The notes: a model not told the origin generated them from the sequence alone. A stretch of DNA of 64,000 nucleotides from an uncultured Paraglaciecola sp. (GCA_947498355.1 CANMKA010000001.1:62001-126000); one strand, 5' to 3'; counted from the first letter of the stretch, positions 17,557-29,430 are shown. Translations and numbers: made by a program.

Positions 17557-17949
17557 TTACTTCATAATAAGCACGTTTACTGTATCTGTTGTAATAGCAT
17601 CGTCATTATCGATAACAGATAGCTCAAACGTAAGTATCTGATCTTCTTCCACATTTGGGGCGGTGAAAGATATATCACTGCGGGATGATTGGTTGAATAC
17701 TATATCTAAGCCTCTAGATACTTGTCGCCACGTCATGTTTTTAATATTCCCATCAACATCGATGGCTGCTCCATTTAGTCTAACGATAGCGTTTTCCTTG
17801 ACTCTAAGATCATGACCAGCGAGGGCTGTGGGTTTTTGGTTTAACCCAGATTGAGATTTCACTGAATAAGTGTTGTGGGTGTTTGCGTCACTGCAAGATA
17901 ATAAAATTGCACATACTGATACAATTTTCAGTCCAAATAGATTTAGCAT
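17557..17949 (-). CDS. Small lipoprotein with a single PKD/REJ-like domain
   Basis: A 130-residue protein with an N-terminal lipobox (AILLSC, cysteine at residue 19), so probably membrane anchored. Residues about 38-130 follow the PKD/K-like beta-sandwich pattern: PTALAGHDLRVKENAIVRLN, DVDGNIKNMTWRQVSRG, then DISFTAPNVEEDQILTFEL and VIDNDDAITTDTVNVLI. Such domains usually occur in tandem in large exported proteins, so a single one in so short a lipoprotein is unusual. It may be a stand-alone adaptor or a decayed remnant. A LacI-type operator lies just upstream. Confidence 0.7.
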   Translation of the reverse strand: MLNLFGLKIVSVCAILLSCSDANTHNTYSVKSQSGLNQKPTALAGHDLRVKENAIVRLNGAAIDVDGNIKNMTWRQVSRGLDIVFNQSSRSDISFTAPNVEEDQILTFELSVIDNDDAITTDTVNVLIMK

Positions 17950-17971
17950 GTTGAGCCTCTTTGCTAGCTGA

Positions 17972-17985
17972 TGTAAACGTTTTCA
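17972..17985. promoter_or_regulatory. LacI-family-type operator
   Basis: TGTAAACGTTTTCA fits the general LacI/GalR operator pattern TGNAANCGNTTNCA at every defined position and sits 23 bases upstream of the lipoprotein start. No LacI-type regulator gene is in the window, so it would be served in trans. LacI-type sites in marine gammaproteobacteria usually control sugar or polysaccharide use. Confidence 0.5.
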
Positions 17986-18269
17986 ATTTGGCGGCGATTG
18001 TATACAGATCCAATGGCGAATCAACCTTGATATTTATAGGGGTATTGAAATAAATTTTTAATGCTGTTAAATAGTTTGAACGCGCTTGTAGTAGCTATGT
18101 GGAGTCATTGTTAATTAAATATCTAAGTAATTGATTTTTAACAAAAAAATCCATATGTGAAAATGCGCTATAAGGTATTTATTTGTATAACTATAGATGG
18201 AAATCAATACCTAAAGATTGACGTAAAACAGAATTTATATGCTTCGATGGTGAATCGTTCATTATGTAT
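17986..18269. other. AT-rich intergenic region without a visible gene
   Basis: About 280 bases of AT-rich sequence between the lipoprotein promoter and the cysZ stop. I see no ORF with a ribosome binding site, no clear terminator for cysZ and no RNA gene. Confidence 0.5.
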
Positions 18270-19004
18270 TTAATCAAGCAATGCAGTTTTATCCTTTAAT
18301 TTATCAACCCACAAAGCGGTAGCACCACATATAGCGACAGTCATAACGAGAAAGTTGACTATGGGAATAAGAGAGAAAAACGTCACAGTGATCCCAAAGC
18401 TAAAGGTTGTGCTTTTGTTAGTTTGTAAGACGCGTTTCATTTTAGAAAAAGGAACTTTATGGTTATCAAATGGATAATCACAATATTGAACCGACATCAT
18501 CCAAGCGGTAAAGAGAAACCAAATGACTTGTCCGATAACCGGTAAAATGAAAAACAAAATTAAAAACAATAAGGCTCTAGGGAGGTAATATCCGAGTTTA
18601 GTAATTTCTCGTCCTAGGGTTCGAGGAATATCCTTAACGATATCCAATACCCCTGTATCACCCAAATTCTCGCCGGTGAGGTGTTGTTCGACCTTTTCAG
18701 ATAATAAGCCATTAAACGGCGCAGCTATCCAATTTGCAAACGTCCCAAAAACCAATCCAAAAACCAACAGCACAGTAAACACTGCAATAGGCCATATAAT
18801 GTAGCTCAAGCCACTTTTTAACCAAGAGAGCCAATCCCAGTCAGGTATTAGGTCAACAATCCATACAATGGCTGAGTTGATCTCACCAAACAAAAAATAA
18901 AATGCAACTGAAAACAAAATTAGGTTAATAGCCAGTGGGATCAATACAAACCGCTTGAGTCCCTTAGTTTGGATAAGAGAAAATCCTCGAAAAAAGTAAT
19001 CCAC
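18270..19004 (-). CDS. cysZ: Sulfate transporter CysZ
   Basis: A 244-residue inner-membrane protein with four or more long hydrophobic segments (LIPLAINLILFSVAFYFLF, AVFTVLLVFGLVFGTFANW, LLFLILFFILPVIGQVIWFL, and a C-terminal FFSLIPIVNFLVMTVAI). The motifs YFFRGFSLIQTKGLKRFVLIP at the start and FANWIAAPFNGLLSEKVE are CysZ signatures. CysZ imports sulfate for cysteine biosynthesis. It is divergent from smc with a 187-base gap, the conserved location in Alteromonadales. Confidence 0.92.
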   Translation of the reverse strand: MDYFFRGFSLIQTKGLKRFVLIPLAINLILFSVAFYFLFGEINSAIVWIVDLIPDWDWLSWLKSGLSYIIWPIAVFTVLLVFGLVFGTFANWIAAPFNGLLSEKVEQHLTGENLGDTGVLDIVKDIPRTLGREITKLGYYLPRALLFLILFFILPVIGQVIWFLFTAWMMSVQYCDYPFDNHKVPFSKMKRVLQTNKSTTFSFGITVTFFSLIPIVNFLVMTVAICGATALWVDKLKDKTALLD

Positions 19005-19191
19005 ATGCTTCCTTAAAAAATGAGTAACTGACTGAAATTAAATCGTTTAACTGATTTTAATCTCGTTATTATACGTATTCACAGGTTTCAGGCCAAACGT
19101 CAATTGTTACAAAGGGTGACTTCTGATACATTCGACGAGTTAAGCTAACTCCTTTTGAGGCTGTAAGTATGCCAAGGGCAACCCCTCCCTA

Positions 19192-22100
19192 ATGCGTTTA
19201 AAACAAATAAAGCTCGCTGGCTTTAAATCGTTTGTCGATCCTACCATTATTCCGTTCCCTCAGCAGATGACCGCGGTAGTAGGGCCAAACGGCTGCGGTA
19301 AATCAAACGTTATTGATGCTATCCGTTGGGTGTTAGGTGAAAGTTCAGCTAAAAATCTCAGAGGTGACGCTATGACAGACGTTATCTTTAATGGTTCATC
19401 GTCCCGTAAACCTTTATCTCAAGCTAGCGTCGAATTAGTGTTTGATAACAGTGCGGGAAGAATTAACGGCGAATATGCGTCTTTCAATGAGTTGTCGGTA
19501 AGGCGCACTGTGAATCGAGATGCACAATCTAACTACTGGTTAAACGGGACAAAGTGCCGGCGTCGCGATGTAACGGATTTATTTTTAGGTACGGGCTTAG
19601 GTCCAAGAAGTTACGCCATTATCGAACAAGGGACAATATCTCGACTCATTGAGTCTAAGCCTCAAGAATTACGGGTATTTATAGAAGAGGCGGCTGGGGT
19701 ATCTAAGTACAAAGAACGCAGACGTGAGACAGAAACCCGTATTCGCCATACCAAAGAGAACTTAGCACGATTAGATGACGTAAGAAGTGAACTTGAACAA
19801 CAATTAAACAAGCTACAAAAACAAGCTTCGGCCGCACAAAAATTTAAAACGCTTAAACAGCAAGAGCGACAACTTAATGCCGAACTTGCCACATTAAAGT
19901 GGTTAACTATAACAAGCCGTATTCAACAATTAGAACACACAATCGGCACACAAAATTTCACCTTGGCAGAGGCTACGAGGGCACAAAGCAGTGATGATAG
20001 AGAGATCATTCTGTGCAGGGAGCAGCAGCAAGATATAAAACAACACATTAGTGATTTACAGCAAAATGAGTATCGAGTGTCGACGGATATCACTAAAGTC
20101 GAACAAAATCAGTTACACGCCAAACAAAAGCAGCGAGAGATCGAACAGAGCCTAAAAGAATTAAACATTGAACTTGAGCAGCTAATGACCTCAAGCCAAG
20201 AATCCGATCTGGCGTTAACCAAAGTCAACGATGCCATCCAACAAGCGTTACCCGCAAAAACTCACTTAAACTTGGCAATCACTGAGTTGCAACAGCAAGT
20301 TGCCGACGCTGAAAAAGCCTATGCTCAGCAGTCCGATAATCATCAAGGGCAACAGCAAAAAATGGCGCGCTTAGCTAATAAAATTCATACGGGCCGCAAC
20401 AAAATTCAATCTCTACAAAGCATACACACACGCACCGAAGAGCGGATCCACGAGCTTAAAACGGAAGCTGAGGAGCTTAATCAGACAGAAAACCAGCAAG
20501 CACAGATTAAATTAACCAAACAGCTTAACGAATTAGCGCATCAGCAGGCGCAACATCAAGAGCAGATTAATCAGCTAAAACAGCAGGTGAGGGCAGCAAA
20601 CCAACATGTATCTGATGTGAGTGAGCAAGTTGAACAAAGGCTCGCAGAAACACATAGTCTGATGGCCCAGCGTGATGGCTTGTTAGCGATGCAGCAGTCT
20701 CAAACTGAGTCTGTATCTATTTCGGAGTTACTTGCGCCAATTGAAGGGCTGCCCATCAAAGCGGATGATTGCGTTTTATGGTGGCAACAACTCGAAGTTG
20801 ACAATAAATGGGCAAAGGCCTTAGAGCTAGTATGTGAGCAATGGCAACACGCGCTCTACGTTGCAGATTGTCCCTCTGTCGCACCTTTAGTGCAAACAGG
20901 TGCGACTTGGGTTGTAGGGGCCTTATCTAAAGATAAGATGTCTAAAAGTAGCCTTGCATCTAAGATCAAATCACCGGGCATACCGAGTTGGTTATGCCAG
21001 ATTCAATTAGCAGAAACGGCTGAACAGGCCCTTGAGAAGTTATCAAGCCTTGAGTCCCACCAAAGTGTTATTACGCCTGATGGGTTATGGTTGGGAGTGG
21101 GCTGGATAAAGCAAACTAGCTCGACTGAAATCGGCTATTTCACCCGCAAAAATAAGATTAGTGAATTAGCACAATCCATTGACATCGCACAAAATCACCT
21201 AACCAGTAAACAGCAAAAGAAAATCAGCCTAGAGCAAGCACTGCTTAGGCTACAAGAAGATTTAGCAAGGGCTCAATCAGCCTTAGAAGACGTTATGCGT
21301 AACCGCTCATCAAGCCAAACCAAACTTGATTGGTTGATGAGTCAGGAGCAGGCTATCGCTAACAAACATCAAGCCATAGACATTCAATTAGCTAAGCAAA
21401 CAGCCTTAGCCTCACAAGAGCGTCAGCAGATAGACGAGCTGGCAACTGAGCAAAAAAGCCTTAAGGAAGAACACCAAGTACAACAACACATACTCGAGCA
21501 ACACACTCAAGCTTGGCAGCAGGCTGAATTAGCCGCCAAGCAAATGCGACTGGATTTAGATAAGACGAAATCACAATACCATCAAGCTGAATTGAGTTTG
21601 CAGAACCAGCTTAATCAACAACAAAGCCTAGTTAACAGCATTGATAAAGATAAAAGCCTAATCCAGTCAATCAATCAAAAAATTTCCAACTTACAGACTG
21701 AACAACAGCAAATTGTTACTCCGTTAAACGAACAGCAGCAGACACTTCAATCCATGCTAGTAGAGAAACAAAGTCTAGGTAATAGGTTGGTTACACTGCA
21801 GCAAAATTTAGGTGACGTTTCAGACAAGCTAGCTAAAATTGAGAAGCGCCAACAAGACGCAAATAAAACTATTTTACGTACGAATAAGCACATTCAGACA
21901 CTCCAAATTGAAAATGAAGGTCTAAGAGTCAAAGCATCTAGCCTTAACGAGCAGATTTTGCAATTGGGCTTGGCGCCCCAACAAGTAAGCCAATCATTAG
22001 CTTTCGATGCGAATGAACAAGAGTGGCAAAAAACGCTAGATCGAGTCCAAAGGGAGCTACAAGCGCTAGGTGCGGTTAACTTAGCTGCTGTAGATGAGTA

Positions 22101-22680
22101 CGATGAACAGGCTCAGCGAAAGCAGCATTTAGATGAACAAAGCGACGACTTATTAGCGGCCTTAGCTATGCTAGAGCAGGCCATTAGGAAAATGGATAAA
22201 GAGACACGTAGTCGTTTCAAAGACACCTTTGACCAAGTGAACAGCGACCTTAAGGCGCTATTTCCTAAAGTATTTGGTGGAGGCTCGGCTTATCTGGCGT
22301 TAACTGATGAAAATTTGCTCGAAACTGGCGTTTCTATCATGGCGCAGCCACCAGGTAAGAAAAACAGTACAATTCATTTGCTTTCGGGTGGAGAAAAAGC
22401 GCTGACCGCATTATCATTGGTTTTCGCAATTTTTAGGCTAAATCCAGCGCCATTTTGTTTGCTTGACGAAGTTGATGCGCCCCTCGACGATGCAAATGTT
22501 GGGCGATTCTGTAAATTGGTATCTGAAATGTCCAAGAATGTGCAATTTATTTATATCACGCATAACAAAATTGCGATGGAGATGGCGAGTCACTTAACCG
22601 GTGTTACTATGGCTGAGGCTGGGGTGTCACGTATGGTTGCAGTTGATGTAGACGAGGCGATAGCGATTGCCCATGCTTAA
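19192..22680 (+). CDS. smc: Chromosome segregation protein SMC
   Basis: A 1162-residue SMC ATPase. The N-terminal head has the Walker A motif AVVGPNGCGKSNVIDAIRWV (about residues 29-48) and FLGTGLGPRSYAIIEQGTIS. A long coiled coil (about 165-500) leads to a hinge (about 505-640), a second coiled coil follows, and the C-terminal head carries the signature LLSGGEKALTALSL and Walker B FCLLDEVDAPLDDANV. It forms the condensin-like complex that organises the chromosome. It precedes zipA and ligA; the start ATG has no strong Shine-Dalgarno. Confidence 0.96.
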   Translation: MRLKQIKLAGFKSFVDPTIIPFPQQMTAVVGPNGCGKSNVIDAIRWVLGESSAKNLRGDAMTDVIFNGSSSRKPLSQASVELVFDNSAGRINGEYASFNELSVRRTVNRDAQSNYWLNGTKCRRRDVTDLFLGTGLGPRSYAIIEQGTISRLIESKPQELRVFIEEAAGVSKYKERRRETETRIRHTKENLARLDDVRSELEQQLNKLQKQASAAQKFKTLKQQERQLNAELATLKWLTITSRIQQLEHTIGTQNFTLAEATRAQSSDDREIILCREQQQDIKQHISDLQQNEYRVSTDITKVEQNQLHAKQKQREIEQSLKELNIELEQLMTSSQESDLALTKVNDAIQQALPAKTHLNLAITELQQQVADAEKAYAQQSDNHQGQQQKMARLANKIHTGRNKIQSLQSIHTRTEERIHELKTEAEELNQTENQQAQIKLTKQLNELAHQQAQHQEQINQLKQQVRAANQHVSDVSEQVEQRLAETHSLMAQRDGLLAMQQSQTESVSISELLAPIEGLPIKADDCVLWWQQLEVDNKWAKALELVCEQWQHALYVADCPSVAPLVQTGATWVVGALSKDKMSKSSLASKIKSPGIPSWLCQIQLAETAEQALEKLSSLESHQSVITPDGLWLGVGWIKQTSSTEIGYFTRKNKISELAQSIDIAQNHLTSKQQKKISLEQALLRLQEDLARAQSALEDVMRNRSSSQTKLDWLMSQEQAIANKHQAIDIQLAKQTALASQERQQIDELATEQKSLKEEHQVQQHILEQHTQAWQQAELAAKQMRLDLDKTKSQYHQAELSLQNQLNQQQSLVNSIDKDKSLIQSINQKISNLQTEQQQIVTPLNEQQQTLQSMLVEKQSLGNRLVTLQQNLGDVSDKLAKIEKRQQDANKTILRTNKHIQTLQIENEGLRVKASSLNEQILQLGLAPQQVSQSLAFDANEQEWQKTLDRVQRELQALGAVNLAAVDEYDEQAQRKQHLDEQSDDLLAALAMLEQAIRKMDKETRSRFKDTFDQVNSDLKALFPKVFGGGSAYLALTDENLLETGVSIMAQPPGKKNSTIHLLSGGEKALTALSLVFAIFRLNPAPFCLLDEVDAPLDDANVGRFCKLVSEMSKNVQFIYITHNKIAMEMASHLTGVTMAEAGVSRMVAVDVDEAIAIAHA

Positions 22681-22719
22681 CCCTTAATAATAAAAACCAA
22701 GAACAAGAGACGTATTTAA

Positions 22720-24087
22720 ATGGAAGACGTATTTCGTTGGTCACTGCTCGTTTTGGGCGGATGCACAATAGTAGGTGTGGCGGTACATGGTATCTGGGTA
22801 TCTCGAAAAAATTCAGATGATCACTCTTCAAACCAAAATAAAGAACAATTGATTGAGCCGGATTATTACAACAAAGAGAACCATGATGGCAGCCCAGTAG
22901 TTGAACAGGACACAGAGATTGAGCCTTTATTCACAGAAGAGCTGGGAGCCGACCATAATTTTGATGAGCTGGGCTTAGGTGCAGTACGAGTGGTCTCTGG
23001 TGATTTGGCAGCAGCAGAACAGCCGCAAAGTCAAGATTCAGGCGCGAGTAGTGCCTCACAAGGCGCAAATACAACTCACTCTGACGGAATTGATGTCGAC
23101 TTACCGCTCAATGCAGAAGGGCCAGATAAAGTAGAGTTCCAACAACCTATCAGTGCACTAGATGAAACGCCCAAAGCCAAGCCTGCTGGAAAGGTCTATG
23201 CGTCTGTGGTCACTCAACCTAAGCCAGAGTTTACCCAAAGTCAGTCGTCAAAAGCAGCGCCTAGCCAACACACGGAAAATACGGCTAGGGCTAAGGTCAA
23301 GGTTAAGCAACAGGCTGAACAATCAATTGTAACTGGCGTCGACAGGGATACCGCTGGTCTATCATCTACTCTGCCTGAACATCAAAAAGACGGCTATGAT
23401 GCACCAGAGCCGCCACCTTTCTTACTTAAAAAAGACAATGCTCAAGAGCCAAGCTTTGGCCTTGATACGCCAATTGACGAGGTTCAAAATGTACCTAAGG
23501 CTGACGTTAAAAAAACATCTTTAGCGCAACAAGCCAAACAATTGGTCAAAGGAAAACGTAGCTCTGGTCAAAGTGGACGCAAAGAGCCAAAGTTATCCGA
23601 TGACCAAATGCGTATTGATTTTGAGGAAGAACCGAAAACCAAACCCGCAGCGCCTCAGCAGCAAGAAGTGCTGGTGCTAAACGTCAAAAGTGCCGATGCT
23701 GAGCCAATTTCAGGGGCAGCATTGTTACCTATGTTATTAACCTTGGGCTTTAAATTTGGAGACCAAGACATCTTTCATCGCCATGTAAACGCCAGTGGCA
23801 AAGGCCCTGTACTGTTCAGTTTAGCCAACATGTTTAAGCCGGGAATATTTGATATCGACAACCTTGAAAACTTTACCACTCAAGGGGTGTCTTTGTTTAT
23901 GATATTGCCCATCGATGGAGATCCGCATCAAGTCTTTAATATGATGCATAACGCCGCTCGCAAAATTGCCGACGAATTTGACGCTCAAATTTATGATGCC
24001 AAGCGTGTATTACTCACCAAGCAAAGTCTGCAACAATATGTCGAAAAAATTCGAGAATTCGAAAAACACAGAGCAACTGCTGGTTAA
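22720..24087 (+). CDS. zipA: Cell division protein ZipA
   Basis: A 455-residue inner-membrane division protein that tethers FtsZ. It has a single N-terminal transmembrane anchor (WSLLVLGGCTIVGVAVHGIW, residues 7-26), a long acidic and proline/glutamine-rich linker (about 30-315), and the C-terminal FtsZ-binding domain (about 320-450: VLVLNVKSADAEPISGAALL, LFSLANMFKPGIFDIDNL, FMILPIDGDPHQVFNMMHNA). It is longer than E. coli ZipA (328 residues) because of the linker. A terminator follows, separating it from ligA. Confidence 0.95.
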   Translation: MEDVFRWSLLVLGGCTIVGVAVHGIWVSRKNSDDHSSNQNKEQLIEPDYYNKENHDGSPVVEQDTEIEPLFTEELGADHNFDELGLGAVRVVSGDLAAAEQPQSQDSGASSASQGANTTHSDGIDVDLPLNAEGPDKVEFQQPISALDETPKAKPAGKVYASVVTQPKPEFTQSQSSKAAPSQHTENTARAKVKVKQQAEQSIVTGVDRDTAGLSSTLPEHQKDGYDAPEPPPFLLKKDNAQEPSFGLDTPIDEVQNVPKADVKKTSLAQQAKQLVKGKRSSGQSGRKEPKLSDDQMRIDFEEEPKTKPAAPQQQEVLVLNVKSADAEPISGAALLPMLLTLGFKFGDQDIFHRHVNASGKGPVLFSLANMFKPGIFDIDNLENFTTQGVSLFMILPIDGDPHQVFNMMHNAARKIADEFDAQIYDAKRVLLTKQSLQQYVEKIREFEKHRATAG

Positions 24088-24109
24088 CTCCATTTTACTG
24101 TTTATACCC

Positions 24110-24139
24110 ACTGTCCTCTTATCTTAGAGGACAGTTTTT
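24110..24139 (+). terminator. Rho-independent terminator after zipA
   Basis: A perfect 10-base stem, ACTGTCCTCT (24110-24119) and AGAGGACAGT (24126-24135), with a 6-base loop and a five-T run (24135-24139). It lies 22 bases after the zipA stop and 19 bases before ligA, so ligA probably has some transcription of its own or depends on read-through. Confidence 0.88.
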
Positions 24140-24152
24140 GCGCTACGGATGA

Positions 24153-26192
<2,040 letters not shown>

Positions 26193-26195
26193 GGA

Positions 26196-26528
26196 GTGCA
26201 GGTACTGGTAGACGGCTTGTTTTACATTAGCCAATTAACTCAACCTTATATAGCGGAAATTGCCCTAACCTTGTTGGCCACGGCTCTCGTGATATTTGGT
26301 GATGTGATCAACAAGCACATAAAACGTATGCTGAGTCCTTATCATTTTGTGATACGCACACTCGTGTTTGTGCTGATATGCGCATTCGGTTATGGCGTAT
26401 TCATTGTTTATAGTACCCCTCTAGTCAAGCAAGGATTGATGATGGTGCCTTATTTGTATCGGGGGGTAGTGATAGTCGCGTTGTTTTTGTTACTCGGATA
26501 TTTAGCTGAAAATAGGCGTTATATATAA
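26196..26528 (+). CDS. DUF3392 family small membrane protein
   Basis: A 110-residue protein with three transmembrane segments (IALTLLATALVIFGDVI, TLVFVLICAFGYGVFIVYS, VVIVALFLLLGYLAEN) matching the DUF3392 family of gammaproteobacteria. Function unknown. The GTG start is chosen because the family opens with the LVD motif (MQVLVDGLF); AAGGA abuts the start with almost no spacing, so translation may be coupled to ligA, whose stop is four bases upstream. Confidence 0.82.
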   Translation: MQVLVDGLFYISQLTQPYIAEIALTLLATALVIFGDVINKHIKRMLSPYHFVIRTLVFVLICAFGYGVFIVYSTPLVKQGLMMVPYLYRGVVIVALFLLLGYLAENRRYI

Positions 26529-26574
26529 CGCGCACATCTGTAGAGAAAAAAACCACAGACATTATAAAAGACGT

Positions 26575-27933
26575 ATGGAAAATTTTATGAAAGTGAATTG
26601 CAAGATAAAAACTGTGTCTATCCCTTGGTTATTCGTTGCTCTCGGATTATCTGTTATGCCTAATTGGGCCATATCAGAGCCTTTAGATACGGTGCTATAC
26701 GAAAAAGCCCAAAACCCAGCAAACCTGTCCTCTGGACAAGTCGTGTTTGAACAAGCCTGTGCGGCTTGTCACGGTAAGGCCCTAGGTGGTGGAGCAGGGT
26801 TCAACTTAAAAGACGGAGAGTGGGTTCATGGTGAAGCACCGTCGGCCATTTTAGATAATATCAAAAAGGGCTTTAATAGCGCGGGAATGCCAGCTTTTGG
26901 CAATATTTATTCAGACTCTCAATTACAGGATGTGGTGGCCTACATTTTGTCAAAACGTGAAGGTATGTCGAACCTAAGCTATAAAGTGTACGCCTTAACA
27001 GAGCGAGGCGATACCCAGCTTTCGGCAGATAATTTGGTAAAAAGCGGCATGTTGCCCAGAAACCTGATGAACTTTGAGTTGCCCGAAACTGAATACTACG
27101 CCATCGAGTTTGAAGGTGATTTATATGCTCCAAATACGCCCAGCAAGTTATTTATCGATGGATTTATTCCCACGCCCCTAAAAGTAGAAATCGATGGTGA
27201 AGAAATCAAACGCACCAGTCGAAGTGCAATTTGGCCCCTTAAACCGGGCAAACAGCGACTTAACTTCCAGTTTATTGTTAACGCCCCTGTTAAACAGGAC
27301 TGGAAGAAAAACTTAGCCTTGTTTGTGACCAACGACGATTTAGAAATCAAATTGTTTAGCTTGTCTACCCGTGGTCAATTGTTAATGGACGACAAAAAAG
27401 TGCATGTTGAAGCCACAAACAAAGTTAAAGTACAACGCAAAAAAATTAGAGGCTTACCTACCTATTCAGTATCCGTGGGCTTTCCGCAAAAGATCAATTA
27501 CGCCTTCAATACCCGAAGCTGCAATATAGTCGGTTTATGGAGTGGCGATTTACTTAATGTCGGCCCAAATGTAGAGGGCAGAGGAAAAGACAGTAGCTTG
27601 ATATTGGGGGATTGGTTAATTAAAGACGACCAAGCATTTGGCTTCTTGGCTGAATCCGATTGCAATTATCAAAAGTTAGTTAAAAGTGACGGACCGAGCT
27701 TTTTCTTCTCAGCAACAGGCATTGACTATCGCCTAACGACAAAAGAGGAGTCGGCATCCGGGATAACGTTTGTATATCAAGTTTTGAATAATCCGAATAA
27801 GCAAGCCAGTAAATTGGCATTACCATCAAATACTCAATTGGCAATTAGCACAAGTGCTGGGCAGATCACCGATAACGCTTTGGTCGTGGCTCCCGAGCAT
27901 CAAACCTTCACCATTCGCCTTGCTAAAAAGTAG
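26575..27933 (+). CDS. Exported c-type cytochrome with a large C-terminal beta-rich region
   Basis: A 452-residue protein with a signal peptide (about residues 1-34, ending NWAISE). A single class I cytochrome c domain follows, with haem site CAACH at residues 62-66 and a probable distal methionine in AGMPAFG (Met105). Residues 125-452 form a beta-rich region without a recognised family name; it contains lines such as YYAIEFEGDLYAP and CNIVGLWSGDLLNVG. Start ATG 26575; ATG 26587 is an alternative. It directly precedes a secreted beta-propeller protein (10-base gap), so the pair probably forms an electron-transferring dehydrogenase system in the periplasm. Confidence 0.8.
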   Translation: MENFMKVNCKIKTVSIPWLFVALGLSVMPNWAISEPLDTVLYEKAQNPANLSSGQVVFEQACAACHGKALGGGAGFNLKDGEWVHGEAPSAILDNIKKGFNSAGMPAFGNIYSDSQLQDVVAYILSKREGMSNLSYKVYALTERGDTQLSADNLVKSGMLPRNLMNFELPETEYYAIEFEGDLYAPNTPSKLFIDGFIPTPLKVEIDGEEIKRTSRSAIWPLKPGKQRLNFQFIVNAPVKQDWKKNLALFVTNDDLEIKLFSLSTRGQLLMDDKKVHVEATNKVKVQRKKIRGLPTYSVSVGFPQKINYAFNTRSCNIVGLWSGDLLNVGPNVEGRGKDSSLILGDWLIKDDQAFGFLAESDCNYQKLVKSDGPSFFFSATGIDYRLTTKEESASGITFVYQVLNNPNKQASKLALPSNTQLAISTSAGQITDNALVVAPEHQTFTIRLAKK

Positions 27934-27943
27934 AGAATCAATC

Positions 27944-29422
27944 ATGAAAAACATAGTAACTGTCATACGTCTATCGGCTTTAGCATCGGCTTTTACGTTT
28001 GGTGGAGCGGGTCTTTTTGCAGCGCCTGTTGAGGCACCAAAGCATATTTATCGCCCTGATGGGTATTCGATCGTCACGATAGACACGCCAAAAGACGTAC
28101 GTCTTCATGCGACAGGATTAGATGCGGGGCCTAATGGCCAGATAATGGTAGCAACGCGTTTTGGTGAGGTATGGCAACTCGTAGGCAACACTTGGAAAAG
28201 GTTTGCAGAAGGATTACACGAACCCACTGGGCTATTGATAGATGATGACGGCAGTATCTTAGTTGCCCATAAACCAGAATTAACCCGCTTAATTGACACG
28301 AATGACGATGGTATAGCAGACGAATACATTAACGTCGCTGACGATTGGAAATTTCATGATAATTATCATGAGTACACGTTTGGACCGGTTAAAAACGCCC
28401 AAGGTGACTACATAGGTACGTTAAATCTCAGTCATGGCGACCCAGGCGCGTTTAAGTTAGGCGCAATGGGCAGTAGTGGCGGTTACCGAGGATTTGCGTA
28501 TAAAGTAAGTAAAGATGGGGAGTTTTCCCCTTATGCTTGGGGGTTGCGCTCACCAGCGGGGATTGGAAGTAGCCCAACAGGCGAAGTGTTTTTCACCGAC
28601 AATCAAGGCGACTGGGTGCCCACCTCGACCATTCATTTTTTACAAGAAGGACGGTTTTATGGCCATCCTGTTTCATTACATGAAGTACCGGGTTTTAGTA
28701 AAGCTAAGCTGAACAATATGTCGGCTTCGGATTTTGATGCGATACGTGAAAAGCCCGTTGCCTACATCCCACATGTTGAAGTAGGCAACTCACCGGGTAA
28801 CCCAGCTTGGGATATCAGTAAAGGCCGCTTTGGACCATTCGCTGGACAAATATTTGTTGGCGATCAAACTCAATCTAATATTTTTCGAGTATTGCTAGAT
28901 AGGGTTAATGGCCAATATCAAGGTGCTGTCATCAACTTCATGAATGGATTTCAAAGCGGCAATATTCGCAACATGTTTGACCAACAAGGTCAACTTTGGG
29001 TCGGGCAGACTGCTCGGGGATGGGAAGCTGCAGGACCTAAACTTTTTGGTTTGCAAAAAGTGGTTTGGGATGGCACCACACCGTTTGAATTGTTATCTAT
29101 TAATCTAACAGAAACCGGTTTTCGTCTTACCTTTACCGAGGACCTTGACCCAAAGTCCGTTGCACTAACCAACTTTTCAGCGGCCCAGTGGGGATACAAA
29201 TATTCAAGTGCCTATGGCTCACCTAAGGTCGGTTTAGCTGCAGTGACGCCCACTCAGGTGAAGCTATTAAATGACAAACGTACGATTTTGTTAGATTTAC
29301 CTCTACAAACCGACAAAGTGTTACAAATCAACTTTAGTCAGCTACGCGATAAAAACGGCCGAAGTACCAGTGTCGACAAAGTGTACTACACACTAAATCA
29401 GTTACTCAAAGCCGACGAATAG
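27944..29422 (+). CDS. Secreted beta-propeller protein of the sorbosone/PQQ sugar dehydrogenase type
   Basis: A 492-residue exported protein; I use ATG 27944 (MKNIVTVIRLSALASAF) because a signal peptide follows directly, cleaving after FAAP. The propeller repeats are visible: LDAGPNGQIMVATRFGEVWQ, EPTGLLIDDDGSILVAHKPE, APYAWGLRSPAGIGSSPTGE and FTDNQGDWVPTSTIHFL. This type occurs in L-sorbosone dehydrogenase and in membrane-bound dehydrogenases with a partner cytochrome. About 110 C-terminal residues form an Ig-like fold (LTFTEDLDPKSVALTNFSAA). The partner cytochrome gene lies immediately upstream. Whether PQQ is bound cannot be judged by eye. Confidence 0.75.
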   Translation: MKNIVTVIRLSALASAFTFGGAGLFAAPVEAPKHIYRPDGYSIVTIDTPKDVRLHATGLDAGPNGQIMVATRFGEVWQLVGNTWKRFAEGLHEPTGLLIDDDGSILVAHKPELTRLIDTNDDGIADEYINVADDWKFHDNYHEYTFGPVKNAQGDYIGTLNLSHGDPGAFKLGAMGSSGGYRGFAYKVSKDGEFSPYAWGLRSPAGIGSSPTGEVFFTDNQGDWVPTSTIHFLQEGRFYGHPVSLHEVPGFSKAKLNNMSASDFDAIREKPVAYIPHVEVGNSPGNPAWDISKGRFGPFAGQIFVGDQTQSNIFRVLLDRVNGQYQGAVINFMNGFQSGNIRNMFDQQGQLWVGQTARGWEAAGPKLFGLQKVVWDGTTPFELLSINLTETGFRLTFTEDLDPKSVALTNFSAAQWGYKYSSAYGSPKVGLAAVTPTQVKLLNDKRTILLDLPLQTDKVLQINFSQLRDKNGRSTSVDKVYYTLNQLLKADE

Positions 29423-29430
29423 TCAGGTAA

